Origin: CALAGB01 sp963789565
GTDB taxonomy: Bacteria > Chloroflexota > Chloroflexia > Thermomicrobiales > Thermomicrobiaceae
Length of the DNA stretch: 64,000 nucleotides
Assembly (NCBI GenBank): GCA_963789565.1
Contig: CAWBKX010000002.1
Location: 1-64,000 of the forward strand
Direction of reading: 5' to 3'
The translations under genes and the position numbers were made by a program. Shown here piece after piece: positions 51,160-59,835 of this stretch. Positions within the stretch are counted from its first letter, which is position 1, and every line of letters starts with the position of its first letter. The notes under the pieces are model-generated. The model was not told the origin of the DNA. It saw only the letters and a list, made by a program, of their open reading frames with translations, and made no database searches.

Positions 51160-52794
51160 CTACGTCGGAGGCTTTTGCCGCGCCGTGTGATCGTTCAACT
51201 CGTACGCCATTCCGACGTCGTGCGACGTAAGGAGACGCCCACCGAAGACGCGATTGATCTGCGTTGAAAGTGTGAGTGATCCTGGCATAACGTCGTATGG
51301 CGATCCATCCGCCACAACGCCACCATCACCGAGCAAGACAAGTCGGTCGGCGAATTCAGCCACGATATCGACGTCGTGCGTTGCTAGAACAACGGCGACT
51401 CCGGAGCGCGCCAAATCGCGAAAGATACCTCCCAGCCGGCGTTTGAGATCGGTGTCGACCCCACGGGTGGGCTCGTCAAGAAGCAAGATGCTTGGTTGGC
51501 CGATGAGCACGGCCGCCAATGCCGCGCGCAGACGTTCACCACCAGACAGGTCCATTGGGCTGCGCCTGGCCAGATGCGCGATGTCAAAGCGATCCAGCAT
51601 CTCATCGATGTCACCGATGGTTTTTTGGCAGCGAAGCGTGAACCGCAATTCATCCTCGACGGAATTGTTGAAGAGGAGCGTCCCCGCTTGTTGCGGCAGA
51701 TACCCGATTGCTCTTGCGAGGTCGACCGTGGCTGTTGAAGAGATGTCTCGACCACCGACTCGAACAACTCCACTATGCGGACGGAGGAGACCGTTGACGA
51801 GCTTCAGGAGGGTGGTCTTGCCACTGCCATTTCGCCCCATCAACGCGGTGACTAAACCTGGATAAAGCCTAAGCGAAAGATCATCGACCACGGTGCGTTC
51901 GCCATAGTTGAACGAGACGCGCTCGAAATCGACCGAGGGCTGCCGGTCCTCACTCGGCCGCACGTGCGCACGCTCGCGGACGTCGCGGGATGGGGTCAGC
52001 CGTGTGATAGCCTGGCGCGCCTCGCGTACCGAGAGCGGCACGGGCTGAAGCCCATAACCTTGCAACGACTCCTGCAAGGGCGGCAGATAGTCGAGGGCAT
52101 GGATCGTTTGCCGGACCGGTCCAACGGCTTTCAGTTCACCGGATTTCGACAGGATCACGAGCGAATCGGCAACACCCAACAGTCGATCTAGTCGATGCTC
52201 GCCAAGGACGATGGTGATTCCCAGGTCGCGATTCATGCGTGTGAGGATCGAGAAGATCTCGTCGCTGCTGACCGGATCGAGCTGGGATGCAGGCTCGTCC
52301 AACACGAGGATGCTGGGACGCATCGCCATCGCCGCGGCAATCACAACCCGCTGTCGTTCACCGCCAGAGAGACTGGCGATGGATCGATTCCGCAGATGAT
52401 GTAGGTGAAGCAGATCGAGCGTCTCTTCGACTCGCACGCGCATATCCGCGCGATTGTGGGCAAGGTTTTCCAGTCCGAAGGCGATCTCGTCCTCAACGCG
52501 GTCGGTGATTGTCTGCGTCTCAGGAGTCTGCGCCACGAATCCCACGGTACGGCTGAGCATCGCCGTCGTATGGTGGCGGGTGTCGAGATTGTCCACGGTG
52601 ACGACTCCACCGAAGCGACCGCCGTGGAAGTGGGGCACAAGCCCGTTGACGCAGCGTGTCAGCGTCGACTTGCCTGAGCCGGACGGGCCGGTTAACAGCG
52701 AGAATTCGCCCCGACTCACGCACAGCTCGACGTGTCGGAGCGCCGGTTCGCGCTGGTTCGGATACTGAAACCAGACGCTGTCGAAGTGGATCAT
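51160..52794 (-). CDS. ecfA: Fused double-ATPase ECF-type ABC transporter subunit (EcfA-EcfA')
   Basis: 544 residues from ATG 52794, which overlaps the EcfT stop (ATGA). Two ABC ATPase domains lie in one chain. The first has Walker A 'GPSGSGKST', signature 'LSGGERQR' and Walker B 'ILVLDEPAS'; the second (from about residue 280) has 'GRNGSGKTT', 'LSGGERLR' and 'ILLLDEPTR'. Q-loops 'FVAQTPETQ' and 'YLPQQAGT' are present. ECF ATPases power vitamin uptake through EcfT. As the last gene of a riboswitch-led operon, it probably energises cobalamin or cobinamide import. Confidence 0.9.
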   Translation of the reverse strand: MIHFDSVWFQYPNQREPALRHVELCVSRGEFSLLTGPSGSGKSTLTRCVNGLVPHFHGGRFGGVVTVDNLDTRHHTTAMLSRTVGFVAQTPETQTITDRVEDEIAFGLENLAHNRADMRVRVEETLDLLHLHHLRNRSIASLSGGERQRVVIAAAMAMRPSILVLDEPASQLDPVSSDEIFSILTRMNRDLGITIVLGEHRLDRLLGVADSLVILSKSGELKAVGPVRQTIHALDYLPPLQESLQGYGLQPVPLSVREARQAITRLTPSRDVRERAHVRPSEDRQPSVDFERVSFNYGERTVVDDLSLRLYPGLVTALMGRNGSGKTTLLKLVNGLLRPHSGVVRVGGRDISSTATVDLARAIGYLPQQAGTLLFNNSVEDELRFTLRCQKTIGDIDEMLDRFDIAHLARRSPMDLSGGERLRAALAAVLIGQPSILLLDEPTRGVDTDLKRRLGGIFRDLARSGVAVVLATHDVDIVAEFADRLVLLGDGGVVADGSPYDVMPGSLTLSTQINRVFGGRLLTSHDVGMAYELNDHTARQKPPT

Positions 52795-53804
52795 GACTCG
52801 CCACCGTGCGTCAGCGCTGGCGCGACCAGCAGGAGACACGCACCGCCCAGGATCGGATTGAACGTTGGGACGTTTAACGTCGGAAACGGTGACCACTCGA
52901 CAGCGCCAGATAGGAAGACGATCGCAGTAGCGAAGGTCATCATCGCGACAGTCGAACACGTCAGCAGCATCAAATCTCTGACGTGCCAATCGGTGGACCG
53001 ATAGGATGATCGCCCCGGACCGCTGCGAACCAATCCAAACGCGACGAGCGCGATGCCCATCACGGCCGCCAGCGAAGCCAGAATCGTTTGACCGCCGATC
53101 ATGAGGCTGACCGCTAGTAGCGTCAGGACGACGCCCGTCGCGAATGGCCAGGTGCGCCGTCCCGGAGCAGTTCGCTGACTTCCGAATGCGCGGCTCTCCA
53201 TCGACTCAGCAAGATTGAACGCCCCTTCGAGCGCGGCGGTCATGACTGGAATGACGAGCGGCCGAACGTCTCTAATCGAGCGAACGCGAAATCCGCGAGC
53301 CGCCTGCGCCTCACGAACTTCCCGCAGCGAGATAAGGGTCTGTGGGAAGAAGCTCAACCCAATGACCGCCGCGATTCCGGCCGACGACAGTGAGGTGGGA
53401 ACGGCTCGCAGCAGTGAGGCGCGATCGACGACTGAGCCGAAGACCGCCGCAGTGACGATCAACGTCAAGATGGCCAATGCCGTGGAGATACCATAGAAAA
53501 GTGCGTTGAACGTGATCGTCCCGCCGACGATCGGTATATGATCGGAGATGTGAGTCAGGACGTGGTCGCCAGCGTGAGCAGTCAGCACGTTGAACGCGAC
53601 AGTCATACCCGCCACCACCGCGCCGATCTTGATGACCAGCCCCCAGATGCTGTTTCGCTCGTCTCCACGCGGCAGACTGACATAGACGACGCTGACCGTG
53701 AGCAAGTTCAGCGTTAGGTAAAAGGGGTTTCGCGTCGACACCGTCGCCAGCGCGACCGCGCTGCCCCAGATTATCCAGACCACCGAGTTGACCTGCCGCG
53801 TCAT
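52791..53804 (-). CDS. ecfT: ECF transporter transmembrane subunit EcfT, C-terminally extended
   Basis: 337 residues from ATG 53804, overlapping the previous stop. Membrane helices fill residues about 10-160. The two coupling helices carry 'AQAARGFRVR' (first Ala-Arg-Gly motif) and 'AESMESRAFGS' (second). Typical EcfT proteins are about 265 residues. This one continues with roughly four more membrane helices (FATGVVLTLLAVSLMIGG, SLAAVMGIALVAFGLV, TCSTVAMMTFATAIVFL, GGACLLLVAPAL). No separate S component gene lies in the operon, so this extra part could substitute for one or support a distant S component. Confidence 0.85.
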   Translation of the reverse strand: MTRQVNSVVWIIWGSAVALATVSTRNPFYLTLNLLTVSVVYVSLPRGDERNSIWGLVIKIGAVVAGMTVAFNVLTAHAGDHVLTHISDHIPIVGGTITFNALFYGISTALAILTLIVTAAVFGSVVDRASLLRAVPTSLSSAGIAAVIGLSFFPQTLISLREVREAQAARGFRVRSIRDVRPLVIPVMTAALEGAFNLAESMESRAFGSQRTAPGRRTWPFATGVVLTLLAVSLMIGGQTILASLAAVMGIALVAFGLVRSGPGRSSYRSTDWHVRDLMLLTCSTVAMMTFATAIVFLSGAVEWSPFPTLNVPTFNPILGGACLLLVAPALTHGGES

Positions 53805-54595
53805 CGCCGCGATCGCCGTCGACGCAGCAAACCTGCGGTCGCCACGAGACCGAGCGCCAGCACGGCAACACCAAACCAAACATATGGCGTTGAGCTCCTG
53901 CTTTCGTCGTGCTGCGCGACGTTGACTGACGAGGTCTGGCCGGATGGCTTCACTTCCGCACCAACCACCACGGGGGACGCGGATGCGCTTGGTTGGATTG
54001 ACGTAACGAATGGAGTCGCAGCTGGCGTGGAGTCGTTGCTCATGTCAGTCGCGGCTCCCGTGGGTGACGCGTCAATCGCAATGCCATTTATCTGCGCAAT
54101 TTGAGCCAAGGTGACGGAGGGGAGGTCACCATCCTTCGAGGACCATGACCAGCCGTCTACGTCACCGTTGTGGACGTGGCGCGCATCCGGACCAGACGGA
54201 AGAAAGACCCAACTCCCGTCTGGTCCGAGCTTGTGATAGCGCCAAAAAACGGCGGGGTTCGCGAAGCTCTTGCAGAAGCAATCGGTTGCGGGGCATCCTT
54301 CTCCATCTATGCGACAGATCGCTTGCCCGATCCCTGCGTACGGCGATTCGTCGATCGAAACTCCGGCTCGTTCGAGTAGCTGCGTGCCGGTGATTTCAGG
54401 CTCGCTGAACTGTACGTAAAAATAGAGCACACTTCCGTCGCCATGTTTGATGACCAGTCCAGCCGAGTTCACTTGTCCGGACTGCGCCGCACCGCCAGCC
54501 ATCGGGAGGCCGACGAGCAGCAACAGGAGCAGCACCAGCGCGACTTTCAGCCCGCCGCGTGACTGCGAACGAGGATTGCGAATCCGACCGATCAC
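53801..54595 (-). CDS. Membrane-anchored DUF4430 (transcobalamin C-terminal-like) protein
   Basis: 264 residues, ATG 54595 inside the stop of the preceding gene. An N-terminal signal/anchor (VALVLLLLLLVGLPMAGG) is followed by a beta-rich domain, residues about 40-150, with 'VIKHGDGSVLYFYVQFSEPEIT', 'GTQLLERAG', 'GWSWS' and a cysteine cluster (CRIDGEGCPATDCFC). This is the layout of DUF4430, the fold of the transcobalamin/intrinsic-factor beta domain. A Ser/Thr/Pro linker, a second membrane helix (YVWFGVAVLALGLVATAG) and a basic tail anchor it outside the cell. With its neighbour it could form a split B12-binding protein delivering to the ECF transporter. Confidence 0.7.
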   Translation of the reverse strand: MIGRIRNPRSQSRGGLKVALVLLLLLLVGLPMAGGAAQSGQVNSAGLVIKHGDGSVLYFYVQFSEPEITGTQLLERAGVSIDESPYAGIGQAICRIDGEGCPATDCFCKSFANPAVFWRYHKLGPDGSWVFLPSGPDARHVHNGDVDGWSWSSKDGDLPSVTLAQIAQINGIAIDASPTGAATDMSNDSTPAATPFVTSIQPSASASPVVVGAEVKPSGQTSSVNVAQHDESRSSTPYVWFGVAVLALGLVATAGLLRRRRSRR

Positions 54596-55875
54596 GGCGT
54601 GTTCAGCACCTCACTCCCGATCCGACCAAGCTCAACGTCATAGCGTACCGGCGTCGATCCGGGATGCCATTCGAAGCGGGCGCGCTCGAAATACTGGATG
54701 GTCGTCGGACGACCGGTGGCAGGATCGACGAAGGTGAACTCCTCGGTAAGTGGGTAGCCGAAGGCGTCGAGGCCGCCGAAATGTTGCCAGTACGCCAGAA
54801 AGCCGAAGCAGGCGTTGTGCTTGGTCTGTTCGAAATAGACGCAACGTTGAAAGTCGCCGGGCTGGGCGGCCGATTTGGCCTGGTCCAGCGTGCGACCAGG
54901 CGCGTGGACCGGCCAGATCGGCAGTGCCTTACCAGCCAGAGCGGGGAGCACTTGAACCGTCGCCAGCAGATTGTCGCCCGGGGTATCGGAACGATAGGCG
55001 AACGCCCCACTGTCTCCGTTTCGCAGCGTCTGCAGCCCTGAGACGGCCGACGTGACCGGCGACGAATCGAATGATTGGCCGCTTGCCAGGAGCGCTTGAA
55101 TTACCACCGCGGTGGAGTTCGCATCACCAACTAGAGGCGAGCCGGGGGTCGGTTGATAGGCATACAAACCGTTGTCGTCGCGCAGGCTGGATAGGTAGTC
55201 CATCCCATTGCTGATCGCGTCCGAATTCGCTTGATCACTTGCGACGAGCGCCTCAATGGCGACGGCGGTGGTGTTGCTGTCGGTTTGCGTCGGATCATCT
55301 GAGCCGTCGAACGCCCAGCCACCGTTCTTCGCCTGGTGCGATTCGAGCGCCATCACGGCTGACTCAGGAACCGTCTGATTTGCCGCCGATAGGGCCAGTA
55401 AGGCGTACGCGTGGACGTAGAGCTGCTGATCGAAGAGACCGGTCGATGCGTCTTGATGGGACAGGATGAGATGGACGAGGTTCTGTCCACCGAAGGCGCG
55501 TGGATCATCGCCCGACGCCACCGCTGCCAGGATGAGCTTGGATGCTGTGCCCACGGTCGTGCCATACGCGGAGGTTTGGGATTGGAGATAGGCAATCATC
55601 GACGCGTGCGCCGGCATCGACGAGTCGCCATTCGAGACCGTGTTGGGATCGACACCGGTAGCTGCCAGCGAAAGGGCCACGTCGGCGGTGGTTCCGGGGT
55701 CGCTCTTCCCGCCGGACCCGACGAATCCTCCATCAGGCTGCTGCTGGGACTCGAGCCAGTTGACCGCTTGCGTAATGTTCGGGTCGCTGGCCGCGCTCGC
55801 GTGAGGCGCGGCGACGCAGAGCGATAGCGTGAACGCCAAAGACACACAAAGGGAAAGCAGGCGTGTTTTCACCAC
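54592..55875 (-). CDS. Secreted alpha/alpha-barrel (prenyltransferase/squalene-oxidase-repeat) protein, possible B12-binding partner
   Basis: 427 residues. Two GTG codons in a row (55875, 55872) can start; the second is better spaced from GGAGG. After a signal peptide (LCVSLAFTLSLCVAAPHASA) come five or more helical-hairpin repeats with 'QQQPDGGFVGSG', 'KNGGWAFDGSDDPTQTDSN', 'DDNGLYAYQP' and 'GDSGAFAYRSD'. This is the alpha6/alpha6 fold shared by terpene cyclases and the intrinsic-factor/transcobalamin alpha domain. The cyclase DxDD motif is absent. The last 90 residues form the 'YWQHFGGLDAFGYPLTEEF...QYFERARFEWHPG' domain common in Chloroflexi exoproteins. Riboswitch control and the DUF4430 neighbour suggest cobalamin capture. 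Confidence 0.72.
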   Translation of the reverse strand: MVKTRLLSLCVSLAFTLSLCVAAPHASAASDPNITQAVNWLESQQQPDGGFVGSGGKSDPGTTADVALSLAATGVDPNTVSNGDSSMPAHASMIAYLQSQTSAYGTTVGTASKLILAAVASGDDPRAFGGQNLVHLILSHQDASTGLFDQQLYVHAYALLALSAANQTVPESAVMALESHQAKNGGWAFDGSDDPTQTDSNTTAVAIEALVASDQANSDAISNGMDYLSSLRDDNGLYAYQPTPGSPLVGDANSTAVVIQALLASGQSFDSSPVTSAVSGLQTLRNGDSGAFAYRSDTPGDNLLATVQVLPALAGKALPIWPVHAPGRTLDQAKSAAQPGDFQRCVYFEQTKHNACFGFLAYWQHFGGLDAFGYPLTEEFTFVDPATGRPTTIQYFERARFEWHPGSTPVRYDVELGRIGSEVLNTP

Positions 55876-55942
55876 GAACCTCCAGAGATCCGCGAGAGGT
55901 GTTCCGCGGATGACGAGTTGACGTCAGATACGATGGAGGTTC
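55876..55942 (-). promoter_or_regulatory. SD-sequestering stem before the first gene of the B12 operon
   Basis: On the minus strand GAACCTCC (55942-55935) can pair over all eight bases with GGAGGTTC (55883-55876), which contains the SD of the 54592 gene. Between them ATCCGCG and CGCGGAT form a further hairpin that brings the two strands together. When paired, the SD is hidden. The 5' strand overlaps the stop codon of the short leader ORF. Confidence 0.6.
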
Positions 55943-55964
55943 ATTCCAGAAGAGAGGTGCGCAT
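55941..55964 (-). CDS. Seven-codon leader ORF between riboswitch and B12 operon
   Basis: ATG CGC ACC TCT CTT CTG GAA TGA, peptide MRTSLLE. AAAGGA lies six bases upstream, with GGAG just before it, a good ribosome-binding site. The 5' part of that site (AGGAG, 55981-55977) can be paired with CTCCT (55993-55989) in a hairpin with loop CGAGCGA, placed where cobalamin riboswitches have their P13 kissing-loop hairpin. The stop overlaps the anti-SD strand of the downstream gene. Such an ORF could relay the riboswitch state to the operon. Confidence 0.5.
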   Translation of the reverse strand: MRTSLLE

Positions 55965-56002
55965 GGCTCGTCCTTTCTCCTTCGCTCGAGGAGTAGTTGG
56001 AC

Positions 56003-56130
56003 GCGTCAACGATGGGCGATCTGGCTTCGTCAAGCATCGTGCCCGACGTCACAGTTGCGGCACAGCCCCGGAATTTCACCGGTGTTCCCCCAGGTGAGCA
56101 AGTCGAACATCGACCTGCACTCGCTGACGC
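56003..56130 (-). ncRNA. Cobalamin riboswitch
   Basis: The minus strand carries the class signature: 'GGGGGAA', then CACCGGTGAAATTCCGGGGC, then 'TGTGCCGCAACTGTGA', and later 'GAAGCCAGATCGCCC', matching the B12-box and the J6/3-P7 region. P1 is GCGTCA (56130-56125) with TGACGC (56008-56003). An arm GCAGGTCG/CGACTTGC precedes the core. It controls the minus-strand operon 55875 to 51160. A TTGACG at 56208-56203 may be the -35 of its promoter. Downstream hairpins with SD sequences indicate translational control; no T-run terminator is present. Confidence 0.9.
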
Positions 56131-56324
56131 TTCACAGTGTTGGAAAATCGCTGCTCGATCCGCCAGGCGGATCGCATTCAGTCTCCCACGTGGACACACC
56201 AGCGTCAATTGACTGACGCTGCGGCGCTGGGCAGCACGGACACGATTCAAGCTCAGAATTGACGCGCGCTCACAAGACCAGTTCAATGATGGATCGACGT
56301 GCGGCAATTCGAGATCGGGTGGAG

Positions 56325-57122
56325 ATGAACAACAACCAAGACAAGATGATGAGGCCCATCGCGTTGGTCGCGGCGATGAATGACGAGCTTCGGCAGGCGT
56401 TGGAGCGCATCGAGAATCGAACGAACGAGCGACTCGGACCATGGACCGTCCACCGGGGGTCACTTGACGGCAAACAGGTCGTCGCCGTCGTGTCCGGAAT
56501 CGGCATGGTGAGTGCGGCAGCCGCGGTGTCAGCGCTTCTGACCCATGAGCGACCATCCGCGGTCGTCAACTTCGGTTGCGCCGGAGCGCACCGGGACGAC
56601 ATTCACCCGGGAGACGTTGTCGTCGGTACTGGTGCCGTCGCGCACCTGTCATTGACGATCCTGCCGACAGGTGAGGAGCGGTACGTCGGCTTTCGCTATC
56701 AAGTGGACGATAAGACGATCCTCTCGGACGTCATCCCTTCAGATACGCACCTCCTCGAAATTGCGCGCGAGGCCGCGGTGGATTGGCTTCCCGATCGCTG
56801 GCCCTGGGCCTCAACGGAGCGACAGCAAGGCGGAGTTCAGTTCGGTATCGTGGCTTCTGCCGACTGCTGGACACAAGACCCGGTTCGGATTGGCGGGCTG
56901 CACGACATGCACGCGTCGCTGTGTGAAGACATGGAAGCGGCCGCCATCGCCCAGGTATGCGCGATGTTCAAAGTCCCAATGCTGGCGATCAAAGACATCT
57001 CGAACAACGAATTGCACATAGCAAGTAGTCAGGGAGTCGATTTCCCGTCACTTGAGTCTGTCAGCTCGGAAGTTGGTGCGCGCGCCTTCGCGCTCGTCGA
57101 GCGCATCATCGAGCGACTCTAG
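56325..57122 (+). CDS. mtnN: 5'-methylthioadenosine/S-adenosylhomocysteine nucleosidase
   Basis: 265 residues from ATG 56325, behind GGTGGAG (a longer frame from TTG 56259 has no SD). The nucleoside-phosphorylase fold start 'RPIALVAAMNDELRQALERI', 'VVSGIGMVSAAAAVSALL', 'NFGCAGAHRDDIHPGDVVVG' and the purine/ribose site 'LCEDMEAAAIAQVC' with 'KDISNNE' mark MtnN. The enzyme hydrolyses MTA and SAH to adenine and a thio-sugar. Its 5' region is back to back with the cobalamin-riboswitch promoter region, so the two SAM/B12-related units are divergent. Confidence 0.88.
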   Translation: MNNNQDKMMRPIALVAAMNDELRQALERIENRTNERLGPWTVHRGSLDGKQVVAVVSGIGMVSAAAAVSALLTHERPSAVVNFGCAGAHRDDIHPGDVVVGTGAVAHLSLTILPTGEERYVGFRYQVDDKTILSDVIPSDTHLLEIAREAAVDWLPDRWPWASTERQQGGVQFGIVASADCWTQDPVRIGGLHDMHASLCEDMEAAAIAQVCAMFKVPMLAIKDISNNELHIASSQGVDFPSLESVSSEVGARAFALVERIIERL

Positions 57123-57245
57123 TTTTCTACCGGGCCACCCGCATGAGCGCCGTTGACGCGTCCGCTTGCTATAATGCGGGAACCAGCACAGAACGTTTGT
57201 TCGCTGTCGTCACGCTCGTTGCTGCGAGATCGAGGGGGAATTCGA

Positions 57246-59570
57246 TTGTCTGTCGCTCAAGCGATCGAGGACTTCCGGACCGATCCGCGCTTCGCGCCGA
57301 ACATCGTGGAGTGGCGCACTCTACCGGCTGTCCCGGCTCAGACCGTCGATTTCCCGACTGACCTCAATCCGGCTCTCGCGGAAGCACTGCGCTCGCGGGG
57401 CATCGCCAACCTCTACACGCACCAGGCAGCCGCCTTTGAGAGCGTCGTCAGTGGTCAGCACACGGCCATCGTCACGGGGACGGCATCAGGCAAGACTCTG
57501 TGTTACAACCTGCCAGTCCTGGATGCCATCATGAGCGACCACACCGCCCGCGCGCTTTACCTGTTCCCGACCAAGGCACTGGCGCAGGATCAATACACCA
57601 ATCTGCACGCACTCATCGAGGCGGCTGGAGCCGACATCAAGACGCATACGTATGACGGCGACACACCCGCCAATGTGAGGCGGCTGATCCGCACGGCGGG
57701 ACACGTGGTCATCACCAATCCAGACATGCTGCATTCGGGCATCTTGCCTCACCACACCAAGTGGCACAGTCTCTTCGAGCAATTGCGCTACGTGGTGATC
57801 GACGAAATGCATGGCTATCGTGGCGTCTTCGGTTCGCACGTGGCCAACGTGGTCCGTCGACTGCGGCGCATTTGCGCCCACTATGGCTCGTCGCCTATCT
57901 TCATTTTGGCGTCTGCGACTATCGCGAATCCACGAGAACTGGCCGAGCACCTGATTGAGGCCAAAGTTCACGTGATCGACGACGACGGCGCGCCGCACGG
58001 ACGACGTGAGATCGCCTTCTACAATCCGCCGGTTCTCAATCGGCAGCTTGGCATAAGGCGTTCGTCCACACTCGAGGCGACCGCCGTGGCGACGGAATTG
58101 ATCCGGCGCAACGTGCACACGATCGTCTTTGCCCGTGCGCGCGTCACCGCCGAAGTCCTGCTGACCTATTTGCGCGAGGCACTTCCGCCCAAGCTTGGCG
58201 CGCCAGACGGAGTGCGCGGCTACCGCGGCGGCTACCTGCCCAGACAGCGGCGTGAGATCGAGCGAGGACTGCGCGACGGCTCGGTGCGGGCCGTGGTCTC
58301 GACCAACGCGCTCGAGCTTGGCGTTGACATCGGCTCGTTGGACGCCTGCGTTATGACCGGTTATCCCGGCACCATCGCCAGCACTTGGCAACAGGCTGGG
58401 CGTGCGGGGCGACGAGAGGGCGTCTCGCTGGCCGTTTTGGTGGCGTCATCGGCGCCTCTCGATCAGTTCATTGTGCAGCATCCCGACTATTTCTTTGCCA
58501 GCCGACCCGAAAATGGCCTGATCAATGCGGACAACCTGCTCATCCTGGTCGACCACCTCAAATGCGCCGCCTTCGAGCTTCCGTTCCACGATGGTGATGC
58601 GTTTGGCCATGTCGAACCGACTGAAATGCTCGACTTCCTGGAGGATGAGCGCATCCTGCACCATTCCGGTAACACCTGGTATTGGACAGCCGAGACCTAT
58701 CCGGCCGAGGAGATTAGCCTGCGCACCGCGGCGCGAGCCAACGTCGTCATCATCGACACCAGCGACCGAACAGGTGCGCGCGTGATCGGTGAGGTCGATA
58801 CCTTCTCCGCGCCGATGCTGGTCCACACCGACGCCATCTACATTCATGAGGGGCAGCAGTATCACGTCGAGCGGCTCGACTGGGACGAGAAGAAGGCCTA
58901 CGTCCATCCGGTTGAGGTCGATTACTACACCGACGCCAGTCTTTCGGTGCGGGTGCAAGTGATCGAGCAGTTCACCGAGGGTGAAGCGTCGGCGCCCAAG
59001 CATCATGGTGAGGTGCTGGTCGGCGCGATCGTGACGCAATTCAAGAAGATTAAGCTGCATACGCATGAGAATGTCGGGTGGGGCAAAGTGCATCTCCCCG
59101 AAGAGCAGATGCATACCAGCGCTTACTGGCTCTCGTTGCCGCCCGACATCAGCGGCCGCATGCGTGAGGCGGAGTTGCAAGGCGCGCTGACCGGCCTGGC
59201 CAACGCGCTGCAGAACATTTCTCCGCTGTATCTCATGTGCGACCCTCGCGACGTCGGCGTTTATCCACAGATCCGCTCGCCATTCACCGACCGCGCTACC
59301 ATCTTCATCTACGATCGCGTTCCGGGCGGCATTGGCTTCAGCGCGCGGCTCTACGATCTGCACTCCGAGCTGCTGCGTGGCGCCCGCGACCTCATCCGCT
59401 CCTGCCCGTGCGAATCCGGCTGCCCGTCCTGCGTCGGCCCGGCCACCGAAGTCGGCCCCGACGCCAAGACCAACACGCTGGGCATCCTCAAAGAAATGAT
59501 CCAGCGGCAGGGGGCGACGGCTATGGTCGCGAATGAGCGCTCGATTACGGAGACAGCTGAGAGAGAGTAG
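57246..59570 (+). CDS. mrfA: MrfA-like DEAD/DEAH helicase with C-terminal zinc site
   Basis: 774 residues from TTG 57246, just after AGGGGGAA (longer in-frame starts lack an SD). Motifs: 'GTASGKTLCYNLPV', 'LFPTKALAQDQ', 'VIDEMHGYRGVFG', 'LASATIANP', 'ALELGVDIGSLDACV' and 'QQAGRAGRREG'. The MZB (DUF1998-like) C-terminus ends with four cysteines, 'CPCESGCPSC'. Bacillus MrfA (YprA) is a 3'-5' DNA helicase in mitomycin-C repair; the helicase, MZB domain and length here agree. It is followed by a promoter-bearing intergenic region. Confidence 0.88.
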   Translation: MSVAQAIEDFRTDPRFAPNIVEWRTLPAVPAQTVDFPTDLNPALAEALRSRGIANLYTHQAAAFESVVSGQHTAIVTGTASGKTLCYNLPVLDAIMSDHTARALYLFPTKALAQDQYTNLHALIEAAGADIKTHTYDGDTPANVRRLIRTAGHVVITNPDMLHSGILPHHTKWHSLFEQLRYVVIDEMHGYRGVFGSHVANVVRRLRRICAHYGSSPIFILASATIANPRELAEHLIEAKVHVIDDDGAPHGRREIAFYNPPVLNRQLGIRRSSTLEATAVATELIRRNVHTIVFARARVTAEVLLTYLREALPPKLGAPDGVRGYRGGYLPRQRREIERGLRDGSVRAVVSTNALELGVDIGSLDACVMTGYPGTIASTWQQAGRAGRREGVSLAVLVASSAPLDQFIVQHPDYFFASRPENGLINADNLLILVDHLKCAAFELPFHDGDAFGHVEPTEMLDFLEDERILHHSGNTWYWTAETYPAEEISLRTAARANVVIIDTSDRTGARVIGEVDTFSAPMLVHTDAIYIHEGQQYHVERLDWDEKKAYVHPVEVDYYTDASLSVRVQVIEQFTEGEASAPKHHGEVLVGAIVTQFKKIKLHTHENVGWGKVHLPEEQMHTSAYWLSLPPDISGRMREAELQGALTGLANALQNISPLYLMCDPRDVGVYPQIRSPFTDRATIFIYDRVPGGIGFSARLYDLHSELLRGARDLIRSCPCESGCPSCVGPATEVGPDAKTNTLGILKEMIQRQGATAMVANERSITETAERE

Positions 59571-59702
59571 CGAAGGATCTCTTGAACAGTCGAATGTTCC
59601 ATCGCATTTGGCTGAACGCACACTTCGTCAATCAGCGAAGGACTTTTATTCGCCTCGTATCGGCCGCCGCGGATCCGCTCACACTCTCACTCCTTCCTTT
59701 CC

Positions 59703-59731
59703 TTGACCCTTCCATCCTCAACCCGTATAAT
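59703..59731 (+). promoter_or_regulatory. Promoter of the pyrC-carA-carB operon
   Basis: TTGACC (59703-59708), a 17-base spacer and a perfect TATAAT (59726-59731). The start point would be near 59738. Confidence 0.75.
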
Positions 59732-59835
59732 CGATCGGATCAGTTTGGTGCGACTGTGTACGGACACAGGAAAGCTGGAAATTGAAGCGACTACCTAACC
59801 ATCAGTCTCACAACTTCGAAACTGCGAATGAATTC

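Noticed and set aside
54592..55875. Squalene-hopene or terpene cyclase
   Set aside because: Repeats match the fold, but there is no DxDD catalytic motif, the protein is secreted and shorter, and it is under a cobalamin riboswitch with a DUF4430 partner.
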